In this document: positions 1-7,864 of the stretch, piece by piece
Layout of the letters: each line of letters begins with the position of its first letter
Numbering within the stretch: the stretch's first letter is position 1
Source of the DNA: a virus
Direction: 5' to 3' (one strand)
DNA length: 55,713 bases
IMG/VR virus record: IMGVR_UViG_3300037852_000225
Span: 1 to 55,713 of that record
The notes under the pieces: generated by a model
Told to the model about the DNA's origin: nothing
Database searches by the model: none
What the model saw: only the letters and a program-made list of their open reading frames with translations
Position numbers and translations under genes: made by a program

Positions 1-127
1 TAGATGCTTCAATACCTCCAGCCCTCATTATTGAAGATTGTCTTGGATATACTGATATTTGTATCTTTTTGTCCGCAATGGGTTTGCGTCCGGATCCTTT
101 TCTTTTTCCACCTTGTTTTGATTTCAT
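1..127 (-). CDS. Small basic DNA-binding-like protein, N-terminal part (cut by window edge)
   Basis: An open minus-strand frame starts with ATG at 127 and runs off the left end of the window, giving about 42 residues. It begins MKSKQGGKRKGSGRKP, a Gly/Arg/Lys-rich head often seen in small phage DNA-binding proteins, followed by a strand-like stretch (KKIQISVY) and the start of a helix, as in ribbon-helix-helix proteins. It is divergent from the HNH gene at 196. The family assignment is inference because the helical half lies outside the window. A tiny regulator is the likeliest role. Confidence 0.55.
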   Translation of the reverse strand, partial: MKSKQGGKRKGSGRKPIADKKIQISVYPRQSSIMRAGGIEAS

Positions 128-195
128 CCCACAATATAGATAATATCTTTACTAAATCAAAATTTATTTTATACCTTTATTTAAAATATTTTTCT

Positions 196-936
196 ATGTG
201 GTCAGCAATTAAAGGCTATCAAACAGTAGACCCAATTTCAGGACAGCCCGTATTCTTAATTGAATATGATAAAACTGAATTTAAGCCAATCCCAGGCCAC
301 AGGCAATATGTTATCAACTGTGATGGCTCTATCGTTAAGCGAATTATGAGCGAAAAACTATTGCGTAAATCAGAATTGAAGCAATCTTTCCACAAGGATA
401 AAGGCAAAGAGTATCCGCATGGGTATTGGTATGTTACGCTTTTGACCAAAGATGGAATTAATAGTCATCACGAAGTCATTGACCTTTCAGATAAGCTAAC
501 CCTTATTTCTATTCATCGACTTGTTGCAAAAACATGGTGCATCAATCCGGATCCAATTAATAATATCTGGGTCAACCATGAAGATGGCAATAAAATAAAT
601 AATCATTTCTCTAACCTTAAATGGGGAAGTATCTCATACAATATTCAGCATGCGCATGATACAGGCTTATCTAAAGTGCCTTCCGGATCCGATCATTGGA
701 ATTATGGCAAAACCTTAAGCAAAGAAACTAAATCACTGCAATCTATTGCCAAGCTTGGCGCCAAGCATCCTAAATTTAAAGGCTGGTATGTCGTTAATGG
801 AGTTGAATATGAAAGTTCTTATCTCGCTGCCAAAGCTATTGGCACATATCCTAAATGGGTTTGGGTCCATTGCATCCAACAACCACTGCAAGCAAATTAT
901 TTCAAATATATTGATGGATCGAATAATCTAAGGTGA
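196..936 (+). CDS. HNH homing endonuclease
   Basis: A 246-residue protein of the HNH_3/NUMOD type found in free-standing phage homing endonucleases, which cut a target site so that repair copies their own gene. The HNH core is visible as SIHRLVAKTW (His107) followed by WVNHEDGNKINNHFSNLKW (Asn127-His128, Asn132/Asn136). The N-terminus (VINCDGSIVKR) fits the NUMOD4-like lead-in and the C-terminus (NGVEYESSYLAAKAIG) looks like a NUMOD1/IENR1 DNA-recognition helix. The frame is open back to base 4, but the residues before MWSAIKGYQT are hydrophobic and unrelated to the family, so I chose the ATG at 196. It is not operonic with its convergent neighbour. Confidence 0.85.
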   Translation: MWSAIKGYQTVDPISGQPVFLIEYDKTEFKPIPGHRQYVINCDGSIVKRIMSEKLLRKSELKQSFHKDKGKEYPHGYWYVTLLTKDGINSHHEVIDLSDKLTLISIHRLVAKTWCINPDPINNIWVNHEDGNKINNHFSNLKWGSISYNIQHAHDTGLSKVPSGSDHWNYGKTLSKETKSLQSIAKLGAKHPKFKGWYVVNGVEYESSYLAAKAIGTYPKWVWVHCIQQPLQANYFKYIDGSNNLR

Positions 937-946
937 TAATGCTGTA

Positions 947-1339
947 TCAGCCGGCAATCCTTGTTTGTATTATTTGGTTTGCCTCATCGTAAGCAGCTCG
1001 TAAATCTCGTTCTATTTCAATCAATAACCTTTTACCTGGTACTGTTACACTCCAATTACTGCGCCTAAAATTTGGATTATTTACAATATATCCATCTCTT
1101 TGGAGCCTATGCAGAGCCCTTGTAATTCCTTCATCATGTGTAAAATATCCACTATTAATTAAAATATTTTTAATTCTCCTGTATGAACATGGGGTTTTTT
1201 CCTTCTGCAATTTTTGTATTACCACAAGATCAAATTCTCCAAAATATTTATCTTTCTTATCCTTTATTCTATTAAAAATCGCTAAAGAATAAAGCATATT
1301 TTCAATATGTGATAATCCATTTGCTTGCGTGTCTTGCAT
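947..1339 (-). CDS. Winged-helix DNA-binding protein (MarR-like fold)
   Basis: A 130-residue protein whose residues about 35-110 read as a winged helix-turn-helix: a first helix (FDLVVIQKLQ), a second (SYRRIKNILI), a recognition helix rich in Arg (EGITRALHRLQRDGYI) and a wing (WSVTVPGKRLL). MarR/PadR-type regulators have this order. It is the last gene of the leftward replication module and lies beyond the iterated AT-rich region, so it may be a regulator or a protein acting on that region. No enzyme motif is visible. The 1340-1486 stretch upstream is AT-rich and holds nothing I recognise. Confidence 0.7.
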   Translation of the reverse strand: MQDTQANGLSHIENMLYSLAIFNRIKDKKDKYFGEFDLVVIQKLQKEKTPCSYRRIKNILINSGYFTHDEGITRALHRLQRDGYIVNNPNFRRSNWSVTVPGKRLLIEIERDLRAAYDEANQIIQTRIAG

Positions 1340-1486
1340 AGCTGGGAAGGTATAATCAGTCTTTCAGACTTGTTTGTGTAGTATTTCTGTATTTTCTTAT
1401 AATTTATGTCTGTATAACAACATAATAACCATTATAATGTTATTTACATTTATTATAAGAATTATATTTATTTAAGTATCAATTAA

Positions 1487-1702
1487 TTATAAAAATTTTG
1501 CGTGGAACGTTTTTAATTTGACATTTTGTCTTGGTTTTATCCTTTGCTTTTTCACTTTCCTGCCTGGCTGCCTGCAAAATCCATAATCCACCCAACGCAT
1601 TGAAATTGAAATATTTGCACCCACCCGGTCGATAAAAATCCATTTCCCATTTCCAACTGCCACCCCTGTCAAGTAGGTATCATCCCATAAATGAAGGTGC
1701 AC
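1487..1702 (-). CDS. Small hypothetical protein, GTG start
   Basis: A 71-residue frame beginning at GTG (1702) and ending in a very basic tail (KVKKQRIKPRQNVKLK). The body (GVAVGNGKWIFIDRVGANISISMRW) alternates like beta strands and is clearly less AT-rich than the DNA on both sides, which is why I list it. I do not recognise the family. It could be a small nucleic-acid-binding protein because of its basic tail. It lies directly downstream of the GACAAAA repeat region and in the same direction as the primase-helicase. Confidence 0.45.
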   Translation of the reverse strand: MHLHLWDDTYLTGVAVGNGKWIFIDRVGANISISMRWVDYGFCRQPGRKVKKQRIKPRQNVKLKTFHAKFL

Positions 1703-1939
1703 AATATAAAATTATTAAACTCCGATGATATTGCAAAATATTTTATTTAGTAGGATAGCCGGTTCAATATCCGAGCATTAAGACATCAAAAAGTATAATA
1801 AAATAATTAAAAACAACAAAAAATCATGCGACAAAAAGATAATGAACGGGGAGAAATACATCATAAAAGTCGTCAAATCATAAAAAATATCACTATTATC
1901 GTGAGACAAAAAGACAAAATCCAAAAAAGTTTTGTCTCA

Positions 1940-2182
1940 TTTTTTGTCGCGTATGGTTAATTGATTATAAGACACTTATATACAAAAAGACAAAAAGACA
2001 AAATATTTTCTATTAAACTATACGCAGGAGATAATAATAGTAATAGTAGTAATAGTAGTATACACTTTATGTAATTAATTATTTTTTTTTATTTATATAT
2101 ATGTATTATAGCGTTTTTTTTTGTCTTTTTGTCTCAAACGCTATAGTAAAATGGTAATCAATGTATTATACGCGACAAAAAA
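1940..2182. repeat. Inverted 15-bp repeat ATACGCGACAAAAAA
   Basis: The 15-mer ATACGCGACAAAAAA is present on the plus strand at 2168-2182 and on the minus strand at 1940-1954. The two copies face away from each other at roughly the ends of the iterated tract and extend the GACAAAA iteron by the GC-containing ATACGC head. They would be natural high-affinity sites for a replication initiator, or could pair as the arms of a large cruciform. Confidence 0.6.
2107..2145. repeat. Perfect 10-bp inverted repeat enclosing two iterons
   Basis: TATAGCGTTT (2107-2116) and AAACGCTATA (2136-2145) are exact reverse complements separated by 19 bases. The loop carries two inverted GACAAAA copies 8 bases apart. 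As DNA it could extrude a hairpin of the sort used as a primase or initiator site; as RNA it would form a stable stem with a U-rich loop. Confidence 0.65.
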
Positions 2183-2397
2183 AAGACAAACTCCGACAAA
2201 ATATTCGATTTGAGACAAAAAATGGCCATTTTCAGCCCATATACCTAAAAATATAGTTATTTCGGTTTGATATAAAACCACAAAAATTAGAATGTATATT
2301 GATAAATAAAGCAATACAATTCTTATAACAGGGGAGTATTATTTGGATATTTAGTGTCGAGGATGGTGCCGGATGTATTGGACCGTATTGGTAAAAT

Positions 2398-4875
2398 TCA
2401 AAAAGGAGATATCTCAATAAATTCCCGGCCACGTTCTTCGAGAGCAAATGTGTTTCTTCCTTTTGCGTCCTTATCAAAAATGAACCCATGGTGTGTTGCC
2501 CATTCGGACAGGGCTTTATTGATCCGGAAGGAAGTGAGCCTGAATTGATGGTTTATGCCGTTTTCGTTGCAGAATTTTTCGTAGAGGACTTTAAAAGTAT
2601 CATTGGAGATAAAGTTATTTTTCCAGTTATGCCAGTTTTCCTGTATAAATTCCCTCGTTGCCTGCATGTGGGACTGATCGAATTGTTTGGTCCAGCCGCC
2701 GTCTGTCAGGACTTTATCTGGTAATTTACCTTTAACGACCAGGTAGGATTGTATAGATTTAATGCAAATATTATCATATGCAAGCCATTCATACTGGTTC
2801 CAGTCTGATGGGAACATAGCGCCGAAGTGCTCGTTGACGCCTCCGCAGCGGGTGAAAAAATCAGTGAACTCGATTGGTCGGATCCTTCGGCGGATGCCGC
2901 CATCTGAAACTTCGTAAGAGAAGTTGGTGGATATTATGAACTTAGGCATTTTTTGAACAGGGACAGTTTGCTGATTTTGGAATAGTTTTTTAAGCATCCC
3001 GGATCCGGATGATAGTTCCTTAAGAAAGACAAAATCGAATTTTTTAGGGACATCGGATATCGACAATATCCGTTCGTAATTCCAGGATTGGAGGAATTTT
3101 TCATCAAACTGGACCTGTGTGCCAGGGATATTTTTAAAGGTAGTGCTGTGACCAAGTAGGGAGGCGAATATGTTTTTCCCTGATCCGCCGCCTTGTTTTG
3201 GGTCTTCACATTGCTCTGTAAGGACGATAATATACCCCATGTCTTCATCTTTATATTCATGGATCAGATACCCAATACATTGAAATACATAGATATTATG
3301 ACCAACACAGAGGTCAAGGAATTTATAATACATGGAGTCTTCAATTTCTTCCTGCGTTATAGTTTGGTAATCCCTTGGTGCAATCTGATGCTCGAAAATA
3401 AGCTGGCCAAGTGGTATTGGGTAAGGCTCAATCGATGGTGGTTGAAGTGATTTGATAGTGGCCCATCCGTTTTGGAAGAACTTATATGATATGTATTTAG
3501 TTGATTTTAAAAGCCTTGACTCATCGAGCTCTGGTAGTCTTGATATAGTGTAATCACCGCATGTTTGAACGAATGCTTCAAACGAGTTGGCTATTGCTTC
3601 ATATAAAAACAAATCTTCTTCCTGTATATAACTCTTCAAGGTATCCCATAAATACCTGGGAGTTCGCTGGATGACTTTAAATCCATCAATCTGATAAAGT
3701 TCCTGATTGTAGGTTACGAACTGGTAATGAGCAGCGCAATGGTATATGCCTTCACGGGAGATACTGATTTTTTTCTTATGCTCTCTCCAAAATACCCCAG
3801 CCGGGTATCGTTCATCGATGGATGCGCTGGCGATAATATAGGCATCTTGGGCCTCTGCACTGGCATTTTTTGGCAACGGGGTTCCATACATAGCGGCTTT
3901 TTCAACCAACCTAACCTCTACTTCCGCTTTTATTTTACCATATCCCTGTTCAACGAGATACCAAAAAGTTTTCTTTTTATCGCCGGCGAACTTAAGAATT
4001 GATAGTACGGATGCCGGTAAATACCCGCTATCAGGTTCAAATTCAGTGGATGAAGTGAAAATATAAAATACTCTTTTCAGTTTATTATAAGATGCAGATA
4101 CCCCAACTTCTTTTCCCGGGCGGGTGAAATACATGAAATTATTCGACTCATTAAGAAATTTCCACCCCCCATAGTCTACTAAAACCGTCGGCGCTTGGTC
4201 TGAATTATTGAAATGGTCCCATGGGTTCTCTGAATAATACTGGTTATCTGATTTAGAAGGAACGAATGGTTTCTGTATTTTAATTACCTCGTTATATGAA
4301 CGGCAAATGGTAATTAAACTATCACGCTCGGCTTTGGTTATTAACGGGATAGGGTTATTAAAATGAATGGAATACCCAAGTGATGGCGGCGCTACCACAT
4401 ACCCCCCCTCCCCCCTTGTTTCAATTCCTGCACGTTTCTGTCCTTCTTTGGTGGCAAGTTTGAGGTTACCTTCCGGGCCGCTGTCCGATATCCGGTAAAG
4501 AATATGAAAACCACCAGACGGGGTCTTGTGGATTCGTAGGGAATTAAACAGATCCGGATAAATTGCATTCAAGTCAGAGAATAATCTCCCGTCAATTCCA
4601 CTCCAGTGCTTTACATCAATATCAATAACCTCAAGATTACCAGACACTTTGCCGCAGATGATGGCTACCGCATTGGTTTTGGCTTTTTCAATATCTTTCC
4701 AAAGCTGGTCTTTGGTTATTATTTCAGACTGATATTTTTTCCACCCGAAGTATGGCTCTTTTTTTAAATGATTCCGGCCCGATATTTCCTCATCTTTATC
4801 CCTTACCGGGATCAGGGATATGCCATCGGATAATAAGGTTTCCACCTCGCTCCAGACTTCGGATAGAGAATCCAT
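2398..4875 (-). CDS. Primase-helicase: PrimPol domain plus superfamily 3 helicase
   Basis: An 825-residue replicative protein that should make primers and unwind DNA at the fork. The N-terminal archaeo-eukaryotic primase (PrimPol, bifunctional primase/polymerase type) shows the metal-binding VIDID (residues 83-87), then TPSGGFH (118-124) and ETRGEGGYVVAPPS (152-165). The C-terminal D5/SF3 helicase has Walker A GGGSGKN (562-568), a Walker B-like strand ending ISD (606-608) and the sensor strand FIISTN (646-651), followed by Arg-rich GGIRRRIRP and a C-terminal winged-helix region. Length and order match plasmid and phage primase-helicases. It is the largest gene of the leftward module and ends next to the iteron region, as expected for a protein acting at that origin. 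Confidence 0.9.
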   Translation of the reverse strand: MDSLSEVWSEVETLLSDGISLIPVRDKDEEISGRNHLKKEPYFGWKKYQSEIITKDQLWKDIEKAKTNAVAIICGKVSGNLEVIDIDVKHWSGIDGRLFSDLNAIYPDLFNSLRIHKTPSGGFHILYRISDSGPEGNLKLATKEGQKRAGIETRGEGGYVVAPPSLGYSIHFNNPIPLITKAERDSLITICRSYNEVIKIQKPFVPSKSDNQYYSENPWDHFNNSDQAPTVLVDYGGWKFLNESNNFMYFTRPGKEVGVSASYNKLKRVFYIFTSSTEFEPDSGYLPASVLSILKFAGDKKKTFWYLVEQGYGKIKAEVEVRLVEKAAMYGTPLPKNASAEAQDAYIIASASIDERYPAGVFWREHKKKISISREGIYHCAAHYQFVTYNQELYQIDGFKVIQRTPRYLWDTLKSYIQEEDLFLYEAIANSFEAFVQTCGDYTISRLPELDESRLLKSTKYISYKFFQNGWATIKSLQPPSIEPYPIPLGQLIFEHQIAPRDYQTITQEEIEDSMYYKFLDLCVGHNIYVFQCIGYLIHEYKDEDMGYIIVLTEQCEDPKQGGGSGKNIFASLLGHSTTFKNIPGTQVQFDEKFLQSWNYERILSISDVPKKFDFVFLKELSSGSGMLKKLFQNQQTVPVQKMPKFIISTNFSYEVSDGGIRRRIRPIEFTDFFTRCGGVNEHFGAMFPSDWNQYEWLAYDNICIKSIQSYLVVKGKLPDKVLTDGGWTKQFDQSHMQATREFIQENWHNWKNNFISNDTFKVLYEKFCNENGINHQFRLTSFRINKALSEWATHHGFIFDKDAKGRNTFALEERGREFIEISPF

Positions 4876-4896
4876 AAAATGTTGGGGTTGTGAGTA

Positions 4897-5061
4897 TTAA
4901 ATAGAATAAAAACCCGGCATCAGGTAGTAGAGTACCGTCAGCCAGGCTTTTGTAAGTAAGAGAAATTCATTCGGAACCTCTACGTTCTGGATGAACTATT
5001 TATAGGGTAAGGTACAGATTGAATCGTATATTTCAAAAAATTCGTCAATAGACTTTGTCAC
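4897..5061 (-). pseudogene. Possible small gene split by an in-frame TAG
   Basis: The frame starts at GTG (5061-5059), overlapping the nuclease stop codon in a coupled GTGA. It codes for 21 residues (MTKSIDEFFEIYDSICTLPY...), meets TAG, then stays open for 32 more residues (FIQNVEVPNEFLLLTKAWLT...) to a TAA at 4897. The translational coupling and protein-like content on both sides suggest either a real 21-residue peptide or a gene of about 54 codons broken by a nonsense mutation. Other phage genes end in TAG (for example at 46326, 48680 and 55169), so TAG is not reassigned here. Confidence 0.3.
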
Positions 5062-5522
5062 ACAATATTTGCCGTTATCTGATCGAATAGAGTTAAAAAT
5101 TCTTCGGGCGTGTGGACAAATTCATAAATACCGCCAGCTCTGCGTTCCTTAGCCTGCTCTGCAAGTTGTCCATCAGATGGTTTGTCCAAGCCGACCTTGA
5201 CCTCCCACTGGCAACTTCGTCCTTTGATTGTTGAAGAAACATCTGCCGAATACCTGTTCCCCGCTTTAATCCAGAATTTATCACGAAATTTAGCCCCAGA
5301 TTCCCCTGTCGTTACCTTATCTATAAGTCTCCCTTGAACGTTAATTCGCTTGGCTCTGTACCCAGACCAGTTTATAAAATTTATAATAAACATCTGAAGC
5401 CCATTGCTTTTAGCTACTTTTGGATATACTACCGGAGGATAATGCCCATCTTTGTAGGCAATAGGGTACTCCCGCTTAAAATACTCAAGGTGAGCTTTGG
5501 AATATCGCTCTTTCCAGGTCAA
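5058..5522 (-). CDS. PD-(D/E)XK-like nuclease (VRR-NUC or resolvase type)
   Basis: A 154-residue protein with the core of a restriction-fold nuclease: Asp94 in SADVSS, Glu107-Val-Lys109 in QWEVKVG, and a trailing Gln helix (DGQLAEQAKERRAGG) typical of VRR-NUC and Holliday-junction-resolvase-like phage enzymes. It would cut branched or double-stranded DNA with a metal cofactor during replication or recombination. Its ATG overlaps the ssb stop in ATGA, so it is probably co-translated with SSB. An exonuclease partner for the annealing protein upstream is an alternative. Confidence 0.7.
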   Translation of the reverse strand: MTWKERYSKAHLEYFKREYPIAYKDGHYPPVVYPKVAKSNGLQMFIINFINWSGYRAKRINVQGRLIDKVTTGESGAKFRDKFWIKAGNRYSADVSSTIKGRSCQWEVKVGLDKPSDGQLAEQAKERRAGGIYEFVHTPEEFLTLFDQITANIV

Positions 5523-5866
5523 AACGGAAGATCGTTAATAGGTTCAGGTGTAACAGGTTGCGAGATTGTTGTGCCACCAACAGATTCAACAGCCGAGTAG
5601 TCAATATCAGACTGTACAGGTGCCGTTGCTTCTATTTCTCTGGCATTGCCGATATACGGGCGTCCGTCCTGCTGTGAGAGATCCTTTTTTGGGTTTAGCT
5701 GAATAGAAATAATATTTCCATACTGATCTTTGGTTTCATTAAGCCAGATATTCAGCGAAGCATATACCTTCCCATTATTTGCCTTGGTGAAAGATGAGTG
5801 CTGTTTGCGGGCGTTTTCTAAAATATCCGTTATGCAGAGTGAACCTACATATAATTTATTTGGCAT
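5519..5866 (-). CDS. ssb: Single-stranded DNA-binding protein
   Basis: A 115-residue protein with an OB-fold-like first half (LYVGSLCITDIL, VYASLNIWLNE, ISIQLNPKKDL) and the hallmark SSB tail: a flexible, Pro/Thr-rich linker ending in EPINDLPF. The acidic-hydrophobic tip of bacterial SSBs (DDLPF or DDDIPF) recruits replication and repair partners. It is shorter than host SSBs (about 170 residues), as is usual for phage versions. The gene sits between a DnaA-domain-IV protein and a nuclease, and its stop overlaps the nuclease start. Confidence 0.8.
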   Translation of the reverse strand: MPNKLYVGSLCITDILENARKQHSSFTKANNGKVYASLNIWLNETKDQYGNIISIQLNPKKDLSQQDGRPYIGNAREIEATAPVQSDIDYSAVESVGGTTISQPVTPEPINDLPF

Positions 5867-5888
5867 ACGTTATAAATTGAATGTTACT

Positions 5889-5948
5889 GAAATATTATTA
5901 ATTGAATAGTAAAGAAATATTATTAATTGAATAGTAAAGAAATATTAT
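5889..5948. repeat. 25-bp tandem repeat, 2.4 copies
   Basis: A 25-base unit starting GAAATATTATTAATTG is repeated exactly at 5889-5913 and 5914-5938, with a third copy broken off at 5948. The gene-distal copies lie in the gap before ssb, while the third copy encodes the last residues of the DnaA-like protein. It is probably slipped-strand duplication of the gene end, but the array is also AT-rich and sits beside a DNA-binding replication protein, so a binding role is possible. Confidence 0.85.
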
Positions 5949-6294
5949 TCTGAAGATTTGTTATTTGGTTTTTAATACTTGGGTCACTATCCATAAGATC
6001 CAGAATTGCATGTTTTGAATGAATAATACTGGTATGGTCCATGCCCATAAATATTTTACCTATCTGTGAAAGGGACAAGTTAGTGAATTTATACAGCATG
6101 AACATGGTGACCTGGCGAGCAAAGACTATTTCACGTTTTCTGTTTCTCTGCTTCATATCATCAAAAGAAATATTAAAAAAATTAGTGCAGTAGTCAATTA
6201 CCTTTTCTTCAGGGAATTTATCATCGATAACCGGAACAAGCCTGTACCTTTTGCCATCAATAATCACAATCATATTTAACGGGTCATTTTTCAT
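5923..6294 (-). CDS. Stand-alone DnaA domain IV (DnaA-box-binding) protein
   Basis: A 123-residue protein whose second half matches the C-terminal DNA-binding domain of DnaA: REIVFARQVTMFML (residues 54-67, the helix contacting the phosphate backbone), SLSQIGKIF (74-82) and the signature MDHTSIIHS (85-93), equivalent to GRDHTTVLHA in DnaA. There is no AAA+ ATPase domain, so it cannot melt DNA alone. It could load host DnaA or a phage helicase at an origin, block host initiation, or act as a regulator. Its ends overlap or abut neighbours in ATGA fashion (6291-6294), so it is expressed with the recombination genes. A perfect DnaA box lies at 7011-7019. Confidence 0.85.
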   Translation of the reverse strand: MKNDPLNMIVIIDGKRYRLVPVIDDKFPEEKVIDYCTNFFNISFDDMKQRNRKREIVFARQVTMFMLYKFTNLSLSQIGKIFMGMDHTSIIHSKHAILDLMDSDPSIKNQITNLQNNISLLFN

Positions 6295-6881
6295 TTGACC
6301 GTTACCTGGACTATAGTTGTGGATGATTTCGAAGGGGGATAAAGTGTAGCGAGTTCCCCTGTTTCAGGATCAAGAACTCCAATACCTGATTGGTCTACTG
6401 TTTTCAGAAATTCCTGCTGTTTTTTTATCACATCCCCGAGTTCTTTGTAATCTGCCATCAACTTAGTCAACCTATCATCCCCACATTTGGAGTAATCGTA
6501 TTTCACACCAGCCTCTTTTATCTGGAACTCTGAATTATGAAGGGTGAATTTCTTACCATATTTTTCAGCGGCAGCCAGTACCGCTGCTTTGTATTTGATG
6601 GCTGTATCAGGGTATTTATCAGCATCATTCAGCATACCAATCATCTGTTCCGTGCTCTTCAGTTGAAGGTGAATTTTAAGTGGGTCAACAACCCCTTCCT
6701 CGATTTGCCGGAGTATATCATGAGCGAACCGGATGCGCTCTTCTTTGATCGTATCGTACAGGAATTGTCTTTCCGGTCCTGTGGTTACTGATACTGATTG
6801 GGCTTCTGTGAGTGGGTACTGCCTGCTCTGGCGGTCTTCGTTCTCCCGCTCCTGCATGAATTGTTCGTTGCTTGATATCAT
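6291..6881 (-). CDS. Conserved-looking replication-module protein, unknown function
   Basis: A 196-residue, mostly helical, charged protein (DTIKEERIRFAHDILRQIEE, KYKAAVLAAAEKYGKKF, LTKLMADYKELGDVIKKQQEF) with an extended C-terminal tail. I recognise no catalytic motif. It overlaps the annealing-protein gene upstream and the DnaA-like gene downstream, each by ATGA, so it is almost certainly part of the same replication-recombination unit; an accessory or structural role there is the reasonable guess. The coiled, polar composition is compatible with a protein-protein adaptor. Confidence 0.65.
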   Translation of the reverse strand: MISSNEQFMQERENEDRQSRQYPLTEAQSVSVTTGPERQFLYDTIKEERIRFAHDILRQIEEGVVDPLKIHLQLKSTEQMIGMLNDADKYPDTAIKYKAAVLAAAEKYGKKFTLHNSEFQIKEAGVKYDYSKCGDDRLTKLMADYKELGDVIKKQQEFLKTVDQSGIGVLDPETGELATLYPPSKSSTTIVQVTVK

Positions 6882-7630
6882 GGCTTGGGCCCTCCTGCCT
6901 CTTGGAAGGCTTTTAAATTTTCCTGGGCTAATCCAGATTCAGCCGGCTCCCCATGAAGGGTTTGCTGTAGCAACTTACTCTGGGATTCAGAAAGTTCATA
7001 AGTTGCCAGTTTATCCACAATCGAAACCTCCCCAGCCAGGATCCGGTCAATGGCTTTTTTAAAGGCGGCATCTGTCATTGTTTGTTTTTGGATTGGTTTT
7101 GGAGCGTCCGGGTAAGGTTTCAGTTTGCTCCCAGTGGTAATATTTCCTTGGTCAGTATATTGAGCATCAACGGTTTCTATTTCCGTTTCATCCAAGGTCC
7201 CCATTCCGCAAATTGAAAGGGTAACCCTTCTTTTTGCTTTTGTTTCAGCCTTCATAAAAGCGTTTGCGAGGGCCTCCCCGGATAACCCCTGGATATTCAC
7301 AGCTCCCGTACTGGCATCTGCTTTGCCTTTAGAATCCTTAGCTTTGGCTGTTACGATGAATACCCCACGGATTTCTTCAGAGGTAATTTCGGTAATGGAA
7401 ATACCATGAATCTTACGAAGCTGTTCCGTAGCGTCCTTGGTGGCATATAGCATTTCCCGGCCCTGAAGTTTCAGGATTTTAAAAGGCTGTGTCAGAGGAT
7501 TTAAGCCAAGAGAATCACAGAATTGCTTGTAATAGGACACTTTCTGCTCTTCAGTCATCCCGGAAATATCCCCTTTAAGGACAAGGCTTGATAAAACCCC
7601 GTCTGGCTTGGTTGCGACTTGATTATTCAT
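6878..7630 (-). CDS. RecT/Red-beta-like single-strand annealing protein
   Basis: A 250-residue protein resembling phage annealing recombinases. Visible marks are QFCDSLGLNPLTQPFKIL (about 36-53, cf. the Cys...LNP...Q segment of Bet/RecT), MKAETKAKRRVTLSICGMG (126-144, cf. the KA-x-TKA-x-RRA helix) and DETEIETV. Such proteins pair complementary single strands during recombination and phage DNA repair and usually work with SSB and a nuclease, both encoded just downstream. The last third is low-complexity and charged. The exact family within the RecT/Erf/Rad52 set cannot be settled by eye. Confidence 0.75.
   Translation of the reverse strand: MNNQVATKPDGVLSSLVLKGDISGMTEEQKVSYYKQFCDSLGLNPLTQPFKILKLQGREMLYATKDATEQLRKIHGISITEITSEEIRGVFIVTAKAKDSKGKADASTGAVNIQGLSGEALANAFMKAETKAKRRVTLSICGMGTLDETEIETVDAQYTDQGNITTGSKLKPYPDAPKPIQKQTMTDAAFKKAIDRILAGEVSIVDKLATYELSESQSKLLQQTLHGEPAESGLAQENLKAFQEAGGPKP
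7011..7019 (+). promoter_or_regulatory. Perfect DnaA box TTATCCACA
   Basis: The consensus DnaA box occurs inside the annealing-protein gene. The coding constraint (VDKL) alone can create it, and I see no cluster around it, so it may be chance. It is noted because the neighbouring operon encodes a DnaA domain IV protein. Confidence 0.35.
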
Positions 7631-7648
7631 GATTTATAATTTACTGGT

Positions 7649-7864
7649 TTACAATACTGGTTTTTGCCCAGTGTGATTTACATTCAGACTGCCAATCAGG
7701 ACTTTTGATAATTGTTCGGTGTATTCTTTCCTAAGTTCTTCAAGAATAGTAGCTTCGCTTTGCAGTCCGAGGTCCGCTATTGCAGCGATGGCTTTATTGA
7801 ATTTTGCCCGGAGTGCGGACTCCTGTTTTCTGATTTCTTTGGTGTCAATAATTTTTTCTAACAT
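7649..7864 (-). CDS. Small helical protein, first gene of replication operon
   Basis: A 71-residue protein that is almost entirely predicted helix (MLEKIIDTKEIRKQESALRA..., ILEELRKEYTEQLSKVL) with a short polar tail. I recognise no family. It is the promoter-proximal gene of the leftward operon, about 33 nt downstream of the expected start site of the promoter at 7904-7935, so it is made early and in quantity. Candidates are a small regulator or a host-takeover protein. It is followed by a short gap and then the annealing protein. Confidence 0.6.
   Translation of the reverse strand: MLEKIIDTKEIRKQESALRAKFNKAIAAIADLGLQSEATILEELRKEYTEQLSKVLIGSLNVNHTGQKPVL

Larger units (their letters stand above)
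1780..2225. other. AT-rich iterated region, candidate replication origin
   Basis: Most of the 695-base gap between 1702 and the end of the primase-helicase. The heptamer GACAAAA occurs 12 times: plus strand at 1830, 1905, 1913, 1989, 1997, 2174, 2195 and 2214; minus strand (as TTTTGTC) at 1930, 1942, 2119 and 2127. Several copies are 8 bases apart (1905/1913, 1989/1997, 2119/2127). The tract also holds TAATAGTAG-type microsatellite DNA (about 2030-2062), the 10-mer ATGTATTATA at 2101 and 2161, and long A/T runs that would melt easily. No convincing gene is present. Iterons plus an unwinding element beside a PrimPol-helicase fit an origin; this is inference. Confidence 0.55.

Noticed and set aside
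4-195. Extension of the first HNH gene to base 4
   Set aside because: The added residues are hydrophobic and unlike the family; the opposite strand holds a convincing basic protein start in the same bases.
1340-1486. AT-rich imperfect palindrome around 1419-1445 as a regulatory site
   Set aside because: Pairing is imperfect and made only of A/T; no promoter match nearby.
4897-5061. Reassignment of TAG to an amino acid, as in some gut phages
   Set aside because: Long genes contain no in-frame TAG and several real genes end in TAG (46326, 48680, 55169).
7011-7019. DnaA box as proof of an origin in the annealing-protein gene
   Set aside because: A single box inside coding sequence without AT-rich flanks is weak; the iterated tract at 1780-2225 is a better origin candidate.
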